A stretch of DNA of 64,000 nucleotides from Diplosphaera chodatii (Eukaryota; Chlorophyta; Trebouxiophyceae; Prasiolales; Stichococcaceae), in NCBI GenBank assembly GCA_032358165.1, contig JAALGY010000034.1:806001-870000 (forward strand). The letters are read 5' to 3'. Both the position numbers and the translations under genes were made by a program. The notes beneath the pieces are model-generated. The model saw only the letters and a program-made list of their open reading frames with translations, had not been told where the DNA came from and made no database searches. Shown here in pieces: positions 11,547 to 21,856 of this stretch. Position 1 is the stretch's first letter; each line of letters opens with the position of its first letter.

Positions 11547-14527
11547 CTACAGGGTGGCCACGATGAAGCGTGAGGTGCTGGCAAACCCGTTGTCCTTCAG
11601 TATGTCTGGGACAAACATCTTCCACGGGTTGGCAAAACATTGTGCGATGCCCGCGTAAGTGGCGACCTCCGCCGCTGCCCAACCGTGGCCCCGGAAAAAC
11701 TGCACAGACAGAGGCTCATCATGAAGTCCGGTTGTTGATGCTGCTGGGGATTGTTTTTGACACTGACATTGCTGCAGGAGCCAGCTCCAGTGCAGCGAAC
11801 CTCCAGTAGAGCACCACCTCCTAATCATGCACAACAAGTGTACATATGAACCACATGCACTGAGGCCCCATCAGCAGGGCGTGGGACGAAGATGTGGCTT
11901 GCCAGCATGCATCCCAGCATATCGACTGTGCACTCACAGAGGTGGCATGCCCGACCGCCGTGCTCACCGGCGAGGGTTCGGGCTCACAGAACCATGTGAA
12001 GGAGTCCAGCAGCGAGATGCCCGTCTTGGCCGTGATTGCTGCCATGTCTGCCTCCGAGATCTTGGTCACCGCCTGTGCAGTTTGCGGGCGGTGTTCAGTC
12101 ACAGTGCTGCGACCCCCCGGTGCTCAGCCCTGCAGCACCGCTTTACCCATGCTGGTTTTCAGGTTCATGACGCCTGCAACTAGCATTTTCAGCATGGGGG
12201 TGCAGCGCTGCTTGCCAAGGGACTGCGGTCCATGGTGACACCTCCCCGATCACCTGTATAAAAGGCGCGGTCAGCGCTCGGTTGCTGATGCCTGCAGGAT
12301 AACACATTCAAAGTCGCACCTGAACCAGGAAGCTGCTGCCGATCGCGCTGGCTTCCGCTGCTTCCCGCAGCAGCGTGGCCACCGCGGCCGGCTCGATGTA
12401 CATGAGCAAGCCCTCGGCGAGCCACACTGTTGGCAGCTACGCAACATTCCAGCAGGTGAATGTCGAGACATACGAACATCAGCAAACAAAGATGACATGC
12501 ACAAAGCAGACGACAGCTTCAGACACTGGCAGGTCAAAGGGTGCTGGGCAGTTCTTGCTGTGAGGCGCCCATGGGCACATGCACAGCAATGCACTGTGAG
12601 TCAAGTGATGAGACTCTAGTGACCATTGCTTGCAAAATGATTCGCGTTGATGCAAAACTCAAAAGCAATCAGCGCCCCACCTGGGGGTCCCACCCTGCAG
12701 CAGCCAGCTTAGCGGTCCAGCCGGCATGGTTGAGGTCCGCCTCCAGCGTCACTCTATTGTCTGCCAGTAGTGGGTATCTGCGGGTTGCATGACCTTGACC
12801 TTTGTCAGCACCACCTGCTGAACCGCACCACTATGGCAACACACCTCGGCATGTGGAGACTTGCGAGGACGTGGCAGCCTTCGGCCCAGATTTCATCAGT
12901 GGGCCAAAGCTCCTGGCACATGACTGCGGGGACATGTACAAGCAACCACTCACCTCCAAGCCCCGACGGCTTCTGCTGTCGGCTGTGCGGATGCGCGGGG
13001 CAGCATCCTGCCCTTGGCCGCGAGCACATCGCGCCTGTCGACTTCAAACCATGTCACGCCTGCATTGCAAGGTATTTCATTCAGCAATGCCACCACCGCT
13101 GCCAGTTGCTGTGGCTGCTGCTACTGCAGTGACACTGCACCTGGGCGCATTCATTCGCAAGCAGACTGCTTGGAAACCAGAATGCTGGGTGGCAATGCTT
13201 GGCGCATGTCTGGAGCAGTGGCAGCGGCAAGCGTCAATGCCCACCCTGGAGCCAGGCGTGCCGCCAGGCGCGTGTGTCCATGCCCGCGCCCAGCACCACC
13301 ACCTGCTTCCGCGCTGTTCCGCCTCCAGGTGCTGTGTCTGCCCGCTGCAGCGCCTTCTGCAGTTCGTTGTCGTACCTGCAACGCACAGTGTGCCGCCTGA
13401 ATGTTTATGAGGCAGATGTACGGAGGGCCCAACGAGAACATTGCCCAACCACACGATGCCACCTCGATGCTGCACATAATGTGGATGATTTAGCAGCCCA
13501 CATACAGGCACAACCGTCATGGGTATAGATGCACCACACCACCAGGTGCGCAGGGCGATGTCACGGACTGGGTGCTTCCGCCGCAAATGCGTGAGCGCCT
13601 CTGACAGCTGCGGCGGGAGCTCGGATTCGTTGGTCGGGTAATCTGCATTCCCCTCTTGCCCGCTCGCCCCCTGCGCTGGCAACCACGGCTCGCCTCAACA
13701 CGAGCAAGGGATCTGGCATCGACCAGCTGTATGTTGGACACCTGCCTGACAGCCACCGTCAACTGTATGCGCCTAGCTTGCACCCTTTGTGATACCTACT
13801 TGATCACCGGATGGCCAGGCTGGGCTCCTTGCTAGAGCCTACAAGCCCGCCAAAAGGCGTCATCCTGCAGCAATAGTGCTGCTGGCCAACCGGTGCTTGT
13901 TGGGTGCGCACCTCCAGCATATCCCGCACTTGCATCATGGTCTTCGGACCTGCCAGCACGCTGGCGAGCGGGTCCGAGTACAGGCGGCCCTCCTCTTCGC
14001 TTTCAAGTGCACGCATGGCTGCTCATAGCAGGTACAGAGTCAAAGTGCGATATCCATGGGTGCCAGGCACACGCATCACAGCAGCGGTCGGGTCACTGCC
14101 AAGCAGATAGATTATGTAGAGTCCATCACGCGATGCGCATGTATGAGCGTCTGCAGCCATGCTGCAACGCTCAAGTAGCCGCACCTGCAACGAAACGCGA
14201 GGAGTAGGATACGATGCCTGCGGCGCAGGACCAGAACCAATCAGTCACCGACCGGCGGCAGTCAGCAGCTCAGCAAGTGGACCACTGCCGCACGGGTTGA
14301 CCACCTAGTAACTAGTAATCAGTAGTGCATGTGTACGTCTCGCAGCTCGTTACCGGCATCCAACGTTGCAGTGATGCCATACAACCTGGATGGTCCTTAC
14401 CGTCAAGCTCCTCGTACCGGCCGCTGTGCCTCTTCTGGTGCCGGTGGTAGAGCCACAGTGATGATCCCCAAGTTGCAACAGCCAGCAGAGCGATCAGAAG
14501 GGGCGCGTGCTGCTGATCAAACGCCAT
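11547..14527 (-). CDS. Membrane-anchored LCMT/PPM-type SAM-dependent methyltransferase
   Basis: Nine exons join in phase: 14527-14401, 14018-13912, 13670-13543, 13375-13245, 13059-12954, 12777-12681, 12436-12320, 12072-11968 and 11699-11547 (TAG), giving about 356 residues. Exon 1 encodes a hydrophobic segment (LLIALLAVATW) with basic residues after it, a likely signal anchor. The rest follows the bacterial-type leucine carboxyl methyltransferase fold: MRALESEEE and YSDPLA near the start, the SAM-binding VVLGAGMDTRAW (about 13320-13270), FEVDRRDVL, VWLAEGLLMYI (about 12425), and the C-terminal FFRGHGW. The family usually has about 300 residues, so the anchor is an addition. The 247-bp intron between exons 7 and 8 could hide a small further exon. 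The substrate cannot be read from sequence; many relatives are uncharacterised O-methyltransferases. Confidence 0.85.
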
Positions 14528-15632
14528 CTGCAAATCCAGGACACGACTGGAGCTGGCACTGTATCCGCATGATTCCTGTATATTCCGCGATGGTTAGCAT
14601 GAGAGCGGAATGTAACGAGCAAGTCGCCCGCTTCCGGCTCAACTAGCCCTTTTTTGGAAACGGGAATCACGTAACACGCGTTCAGCACGACATTTCACGT
14701 CGGCTGCAGTCCTGGGCTTCGCTGCCCGCGCCTGTCTGAGTGCTTCTCAAGGGCTTGCGTCAGGCACTGGAGCGCCAGTGAGGGTGACCTTTTCGAAAAA
14801 CACATTCCAGTCTTCGAATGTTTTCCGAGTCCAGGCCGTGGCTGTCTATCTACGCGCGGCCACAGGGACTCTAAGTCGGCTCGCGTGCTTCCGTGCTCTT
14901 CCTTGCGAATATGCTGTGCATGCCGTTGAGCGTATGCTTGGCGCAGCACCATATTCTGGAAAGGAGTAATTGATCCACGTCGGCGAAGCGTTGGAGACCC
15001 TAACAACCGCGACGCAAGCGCCCCAAGCTACATGATGCACCGGCAGTCAATCGCAGGCTGTCGTGTAAGGACGACATGCAGCAAGTGATAGCTTGACACG
15101 CTGCCCAGACCAGACCGTGGCCGTCAAAAGCTGGGGCATGTCTGCAACTGAAGACACAGACCCGGACCCTGCCGTGCTGAGGGCCATGCTGCACTATCAC
15201 TGCCAGTGAAGTCCGAGACATTGTGCAGCTGGCTCAAGTCCTGACCTGCCCTGTCGTTAGCCGGCCTTTTCGAGCAGAAAGTCTCCCTGGAACATCGAGT
15301 GCTCCGGAGACGGAGACGGGATCCCGTAGGTGGTTAGGACGTCGGGTTGTGGTGACTTACCTTCGCGCTGTTGTGCGCCAACATGCAACCAGCGGACGTG
15401 TGAAGTCAGCCGTACAGAGTGTGGAACTCACCCTCCATGCACTTCAGCGTCTGTTATCTCTTATGTAAGGTGTTACGTATTGTAACATGTAGTAGTATGT
15501 TACTGCCGGTCTTTACGCTGCAGCATCGACGGGACCTTCAGGTCAAAGGTCCACACACATATGCACCTTACGCAGTTGTAGGCTCATCTTCATGCAGAGC
15601 GCAGACTGTACAGCTGGCTACATCTAACAACG

Positions 15633-18600
15633 ATGTTGTTGGTAGGATGCCGTACCGGGTTCCCGCGGGCACGCCAAAACACACTGTTAGAAAGACACGA
15701 CGCCATCCTTGGGGGCGGTCTGTTACGTTCAACCCACAGGCACTTAGTCCGAGCAGCGCAGAGCCGGCGCCAGAGCAAAACCGCAAGTGCTAGCGTCAAA
15801 CCCGTGAAGGGAGCAGACTTGGTTTTGGTCAAGGCGCATGGCGGACCCGCGCAGGGCACAACGGGCAGCCCTAGCGCGGACGCGCTGACGCCGCCCGGTG
15901 CTTGCACAGCTGTAAATCTGGTGCAGCAAGAATGTTTGAGCGCGCGATATGACTGGAACAGGCAATGGTACCCGGTCAGCTGGGTCAGGTAGGCGACATG
16001 GTATCTGTGGTCGAGAACAGCCGATGCCTCAGCTGGACCATGCTTTGCTTGTCTTCCGTGGCACGAAAAGTACTTGCAGCGCTAGGATGCGGGGCCTGTT
16101 GGCGTGGACTGGGTTGCAACCGTGCGCAGGAACCTCGACCCTGCAGCGCCAACCTCGTTGCAGCTTCTCGGCAAGGGATTGTAGGTCCTCCTATTGCCTG
16201 CGCCCAATCGTTATGCTTTTGCTCGATGATTCACTCATGATGCCTCGCGATGTCAGCAGTCGTGTTGCCCGTGTGTTACAGATGCAGCTGGCAGTCCTCT
16301 CGCATGCGCAGGGTCGCGTGGAGGAACCCAGCAGGCCATTGGCACGTGTTCCTGGACGTGTGTCCGCACAGGCTCGTGCCCCTGTCGGAGGGCCGCATCA
16401 ATGAGAACGGCTGCCTGGTGGGCCGTGAAATTCGCAAAGTGACTGTGATCGACTTGTGCACGTGCACGGCGGGCAGAGCATGTCGTGCTAGCTAGCTGTG
16501 GGATTCTCAAACTTGGCTGCGGTGCACAGGAGTGCCCGTATCACGGCTGGGCGTTTTCGGCGAGCGGCAAGTGCGAGGCAATTCCCCAAGGCGGTAACCC
16601 AGCAGCCCCTCGCTCAGCAGCCACCGCCTACCCTTGTTGCGTCAAACAAGGTGCCGACCACATCATCACAGTGCGCGCGTCTGACAGCGTGCAGCATGAG
16701 CTGCGCAACAGCCGCTGCTTGCAGTGGTCTGTTGTACAGGACTTCTTGATCGTATACACCATCTGTTGACAGGGCTGCTGTGGGTTTGGCCATTGCCGGT
16801 CAATCTCAGTGAGACCAGTGATGGCCCAGATGAAGCAGACATCCCCGTCCTACCAGAGGCTGAGCCCGGGAGTGGCTGGGACCCCAAAGTTACCTTCAAC
16901 ACCTTTCGCGACCTTCCCTACGGTGTTGAAACGCTCGGTGCGCGGCACTGTGGTTTATCATGCTCATCACGGGTGGGCTGCCTCATCAAAGCTTGTCGTT
17001 TGTTTGCATCCGGGCATCGACCCAGGTGTCTCATGCATGGCGCGATCCAGCTGTCAATCGCCCACCCACATTTTGACACCTCTAGCTGTTTGACCTGCTT
17101 TCTGCGGTCGCTAGGGTACCTCAACCCTCTGTTGCACACCTCCGGTGGCTTTCTATCATGCTATGAGTTCGTTGACGCTGACGCGCGCCGTCATATTCAT
17201 GACATGCAGTTGAGAACCTGGTGGATCCGGGACACGTGCCATTCACGCACCATGCAACAATCTCCGATAGGAGAAACAGCTCCATCATCAACCTGAAGGT
17301 GATGCGGCGTGGGCTCTGGGGCTTCGATGGCAGATGGGCGCTCCCAAGCCCGCTGCAAGGCACCACGGGGTGACGCCTCCTTGCTAGACGACCGCCAGCT
17401 GTGCGGTCATTGTAGCATTACCCGAATCTGACCATACTGTTGAGCAACAGCTGCTCGCCATGGTTCGACTATCTGGGCAGACCGTGCTGCGCAATGGCCT
17501 GATGCTATCATCCTTTTGCTGCCTTGCAGGCAAATGGACACAGAGGTGAGGTACCCAACATCCGTGCGGCACACCATCGATGTATACGAGGAGCAGGGCT
17601 TCGCCTTCATCACGGCAACCTACTGCGTGCCGCTGGCGCCCGGCCGTTCGCGGGTCTTTGTGCGCCAGCCGTTTCGCATCAAATACACGCTGCTGGAGCT
17701 GCTGATCAGTACGTCCACATACAGTGTGGCTTTCATGGTGTTGGACATCTGTGGCAGCCACAAGGATATGCACACAGTTTATCTCAGATTAGTGCGCAAG
17801 GTGCTTTCAGCATGCATTGTGCGGTCTGACCTGGACTACAAGCCATGGAAGGCCCTCGTGATTAGCAAAATCCGACTGTAACCGTGTCTGCTGCTATGCA
17901 GAGTTGATCCCAGAGTGGGTCCAGCACATTGGTCAGAATAGAGTGTTGGAGGACGATGTCATCACCCTGCACTACCAAGAGGCTGCCCTTGTCAATCAAA
18001 GTGCACACAACCTGCTTGTTGTACTAACTCCATCTTGCTTCATGCAAGCTGCTCAAGTACACATGCTCTGTTTGTACCAGGACAACGCTCTCTGTGGCTG
18101 TCCGAGTGGGTTCTGCCTGTTGCTGTAGGACTGAAGGATGCTCGCATTGGCAAGGTGTACCATATGCCGGGTGGCAGTGATGCATATGTCGCAACATTTC
18201 GGTCATGGCTGCAGCGCTATGCAGGCGGCGGACCATTTGGCCCTCAGGACCAGATGTGGCTGCAGGTCCGGGCTGCACCAGCAGACACTGTTGATGTCAA
18301 CAATAGCATGGGTTCACGTTACACCCACCGAAGATTGTCACTATTGCTGCAACTCGCTGTTCAATGACAGAACCTGGGTCTGTGCCGGCAGGCTGCAGGC
18401 CCACGGCAGCCGCGCGAAGCTTTGCTCGACAGATACCACAGCCACACGAAGCACTGCAAAGCATGCAGTGGGGCACTGCGCAACACGCGGCGAGCAATTA
18501 CAGCACTCACTATCATCTCGCGGGCGCATGCATTGGCAGCTGCAGTGGCATTGGCAGCAGCAGTTGGCGGCGGGGTGGCGGCAGTCGTGCAGGTGCAGAC

Positions 18601-18959
18601 TCCCATGCCTTAGTCTCATTGCTATCCGCACAGTGCAACGAACTTTGTAACCACATGTTCTTGCATACATGGTGTAGTTTTGCTGGAAGGGACCGGAGAG
18701 TGCTGTCAACATGGTCGTGCAGGAGCCGGCCGACTCCGCCAGCTATGGCGGCAGCATCGTGGTGCAAGTTGCCAGGTGGTTGCTACAGGGTGTGTACGGT
18801 GCTTTCCCCGACTCTGGTACGGCTGCCGGCTGCTTGACAGAGGCTGCACTTCTGCTGCTGGGAACATTAGCAGTGGCAGGCTCGCAGCAGGTGCTGAGGA
18901 GACTGGAGGCCGGCTTCATCACTGGCACCTGGCCGCCACCGCGCAACACTGTGAAGTAA
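15633..18959 (+). CDS. Rieske-type oxygenase of the PAO/TIC55/PTC52 family, probably plastid
   Basis: Eleven exons join in phase: 15633-15988, 16130-16180, 16312-16417, 16530-16650, 16773-16937, 17210-17369, 17530-17708, 17902-18000, 18129-18265, 18392-18592 and 18723-18959 (TAA), giving 603 residues. After an Arg/Ser/Ala-rich leader, probably a transit peptide, the family block RQWYPVSWVR appears. The Rieske cluster ligands follow as CPH (about 16360) and CPYH (about 16533), spaced by 17 residues. The mononuclear iron site is NLVDPGHVPFTHH (about 17217-17255). A C-terminal CKAC pair (about 18455) favours PAO, TIC55 or PTC52 over chlorophyllide a oxygenase. Hydrophobic stretches in the last two exons fit membrane anchoring. 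The family acts on chlorophyll breakdown products or in envelope redox roles; which member this is cannot be settled here. The start codon is the least certain point. Confidence 0.9.
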
Positions 18960-19982
18960 TGACACGCTGCAGCATGCAAGTCAGGACTGCACAGGCGGCT
19001 GCACATAGTTATCTGTGATAGAGGCCACGCCCCTGATGGACAGCCTCACAGGACCGGCATGCTCACATGCTGGTCGAACTGCCGATATATTGCAGTGTCT
19101 GTGTGTGTACTGCCAGTCTCTGGTTTTGGGGTGATGGCCGGTGATGTGGTCTTGATGTGCATGTGAGATGTTGACCTACTTGCCACGTGTGATGTGATGC
19201 AAAAGGGATGGCGACATCAGGGCGACATGCTGAAATGGCCTATGTTGAGCGTATACGCATGTCCAGTCACACTCGGTTGTACGATGTCGTGCGACAGCTT
19301 AATGATGTGCATGGCCGGTGACATCGTATCAGCTGTGTGTCATCTGGCAGCTGCATCTGCTGCACGTCCTTTGATGTGAAGTTGCATGCGTATGCTTTGA
19401 TGCCCGTGTACCAAACCCCATCGATAGACATGCATATGTGCGCGTGGCACATGGCAGCTGTGTGACGGTGACACTACCACTACTGCGCAGCACAAGCATG
19501 CGGCAGCCCAGCACGCTGCAAAAAGACTGGTATCAGCGGCCACCGAAGTTGGCCACCAGCAGCCGACCCTATCTGACATCCGCTGTAAACGAGTTACGAG
19601 GCCTCTTAGAACCCCGTCAGCTGCTACGCCGCCAGCGCCAAGCAACGCCTTCTGGGGCCTTCGCCTGCGCCACACCAGTTTCCGATTGCACCAGCCACAC
19701 ACTTGCAATGTGGTTGCTGTGGTATGGCCAAGCATCGTGGATGGTATGACAAACAGCACAATCCTGACTGCTAATCAGGTCAAGACGTTTCTTGAAGTGG
19801 CTGCGCACTGCTCACCTGCATGCCGCGCAAAGTCGGAAGCAGCTGCATCCAACGCCCTGCCACAGGCTGTTCAGGGGGCCACGATCCCGTCCTATACTCG
19901 CAACTGCAAGACAAGTCGTTCTCAATCATGATTACACGTAATACGGCAATCATCAACAGCGACATACAGCAACAGATTTGGC

Positions 19983-20341
19983 GGCGGTCAGCCCACCTGC
20001 TGTGCCAGGGCTGGATGTAGCAGCATTTGCCGCCCTGTAGCTGGTGGGAGGCTTGGCGCAGGACACAGCCCTGCATCGTACCAGCTACGATGTGCATATG
20101 CCTGGCTGTGACCGAGGCAAACAGTGGCAGGCATGCACAGGTCCGGCGGTGGCGGCGGTCAGCCCACCTGCTGTGCCAGGGCTGGATGTAGCAGCATTTG
20201 CCGCCCCCAGCAGCTGGTGGAGGCTTGGCGCAGGCCACCGCCCTGCATCGCACCAGCTACTACGTGCATATGCCTGGCTGGAATCGAGTCAAACAGTGGC
20301 AGGAATGCACAGGTCCGGCGGTGGCGGCGGTCAGCCCACCT
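19983..20341. repeat. Tandem repeat, period 171-172 bp, about 2.1 copies
   Basis: The word agcccacctgctgtgccagg starts at 19990 and 20161, and its truncated form at 20333, giving periods of 171 and 172 bp. The copies share most of their length, including the words gctggatgtagcagcatttg and gtgcatatgcctggct. The array overlaps no recognised exon; the minus frame across it reads a Trp/Tyr/Cys-rich repeat. Confidence 0.85.
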
Positions 20342-20505
20342 TTGAAAACGGGGCTGCCAGCCTGCAGCGCATGATGTTGGAAACACTCAGGCGCTCGCAG
20401 CTGCCAGCATGATACCATCCATGTTCAACGACTTGGATGCCTCTCAAGCAGGTTGGGGTAGAGACCAGCTGGTGTTCATGGAGTGTGCTCACCGCTGATG
20501 GGGCG

Positions 20506-20754
20506 TCACCGCTGGTAATCGTTGAAGTACCATTGCTCGTCCACCAGCGGGTCTGGCTGCAAAAAGACTGGCCGCACAATGCTGCGCAAGCTGACCACGT
20601 CATACCATGCGTCACCCAGCTGCGGGTGCTGGCGCCGTCGCGGCAGCTTTGCCCAACGAAGCCGCTGCATGCGCACTTCCCCAACCTCCGCATTGCAGGG
20701 AGCGTCATCCAGCCATCGCACCAAGGCACACGCATGGCGCCGCCACTTGGAGTC
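20506..20754 (-). CDS. Possible transposon-protein exon (C-terminal)
   Basis: Minus-strand exon after an aag acceptor at 20755, ending in TGA. It reads KWRRHACALVRWLDD near its start, then GDAWYDVVSLRSIVRPVFLQPDP and a Trp/Tyr/Phe/Asn-rich end. Blocks of the type W-Y-D-V-V, then R-P-V-F-L-Q-P-D-P, occur in proteins of large algal and plant DNA transposons as I remember them; I could not check this. No partner exon was joined with confidence. Confidence 0.4.
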   Translation of the reverse strand, partial: DSKWRRHACALVRWLDDAPCNAEVGEVRMQRLRWAKLPRRRQHPQLGDAWYDVVSLRSIVRPVFLQPDPLVDEQWYFNDYQR

Positions 20755-20979
20755 CTTGAATGAGAAGACGATGCGAAGCTGTGCGAATAAGTGCTTGCCT
20801 TCGCCACCGCTGCACATGCAACAAGTGTGTGAGTGTCAGGATGCAAACAAAGCGAGCTAGGCTGGGCATGATTTAGCTCTTCTCTGTAAATACATGTACC
20901 AACTGCAGCAGGATCTAGTGGTGTACATGAACCTAAGCAGAGCGTGCCTATAGGGTGAGCTGCACACGATTGTAACATC

Positions 20980-21060
20980 TCACTCGATCATGGCGAAGTC
21001 AAAGATGTCACGACGCGAGTTGCCAAACTCTGACACCGCGCGTAGCACCGCTGCCTCCGG
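20980..21060 (-). CDS. Terminal exon fragment, minus strand
   Basis: The minus frame reads EAAVLRAVSEFGNSRRDIF and ends FAMIE followed by TGA at 20980. Its composition looks coding, but no acceptor-donor chain to other exons was fixed. It may belong with 21315-21470 or with 20506-20754. Confidence 0.3.
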   Translation of the reverse strand, partial: PEAAVLRAVSEFGNSRRDIFDFAMIE

Positions 21061-21314
21061 AGGACTCCCGCGGTGCCGCCGCCATGGCAGTGCCATTGAT
21101 GTATGCACGAGCACCTTGCACACAGGAGTAACGCACTCAGTCTATAGCTCAGATGTACATGTCTTTCGATGGCATGCCAGTCTGGACATCAGTTGGTTGC
21201 GCATTTGATTGTGCACTTGACATCTCAATGCATGTCATCATGGTGGTTCAATACGATGAAAGCGGATCAACCGTATCTCACCCGTGAACACTGAATCAGC
21301 GGCAGTCTCTCCAG

Positions 21315-21470
21315 TTAATGCCCAGCTGAGGCCGCGGCATCGCTGCTGCTGGCATGATGCAGGTAAAGGCGTGACAGGCGGTCGACCAACAGGAGCTCTG
21401 GGCGATCCTGCATCAGCGCTGTCACTGCTGGTTTCTGCTCCGGGGTGGCCAGCGTCGCAAGGTCCGTCCA
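21315..21470 (-). CDS. Terminal exon of an unknown minus-strand gene
   Basis: An exon of 52 codons after a cag acceptor (21471-21473). It starts WTDLATLATPEQKPAVTALM, continues with RPELLLVDRLSRLYLHH and ends in a Ser/Ala-rich tail and TAA. It is clearly protein-like and helical. Upstream exons towards 21600 were not recognised. No family assigned. Confidence 0.38.
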   Translation of the reverse strand, partial: WTDLATLATPEQKPAVTALMQDRPELLLVDRLSRLYLHHASSSDAAASAGH

Positions 21471-21689
21471 CTGTCAGGCCTGATTTAGCTGTCAGCGCAC
21501 AGCCCTCCCGAAGCACTCTCTGCCCCTGGACATTTGATGAACGGATCGTGAGCCTGCTGCATCCAATCTGCACTCTCGGCACCAATACTTCCCTTTACAA
21601 GCTACTTTGAGTGCATACATGGCCGCCCAAGTAAAGCACTTCCACTCGGTAGGTGAGCCATTAGCACGACCACAAGCTCACCACACTTG

Positions 21690-21790
21690 TGCCTGCTTCT
21701 GCGTCTGTTTTCGCCGTCATTTCGCCTGCTTCCGCGTCTGTTTTCGCCGTCATTCCGCCTGCTTCCGCGTCTGTTTTCGCCGTCACAGCA
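21690..21790. repeat. 30-bp tandem repeat, about 3 copies
   Basis: Unit close to cctgcttccgcgtctgtttt followed by cgccgtcatt, present three times with few differences. On the minus strand it would encode repeated N-D-G-E-N-R-R-G-S-R. It lies just 5' of the next plus-strand gene and is probably non-coding. Confidence 0.8.
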
Positions 21791-21856
21791 CCTGCGCTGT
21801 GCCGCGATGCATATGATGGCCCCCTGACGCATCATGCTGATATCTAATGTCCTACT

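Noticed and set aside
10490..11682. Gly/Asn/Trp-rich minus-strand ORFs over the G-rich repeat
   Set aside because: Overlapping frames of one low-complexity repeat, mirrored at 6464-6780; no unique sequence, so not counted as genes.
19983..20341. Relation to primate alpha satellite because of the 171-bp period
   Set aside because: Only the length agrees; the sequence has no resemblance.
20040..20412. Plus-strand ORF over the 171-bp repeat
   Set aside because: Repeated Gly/Ser/Cys-rich read with no conserved block; an effect of the tandem repeat.
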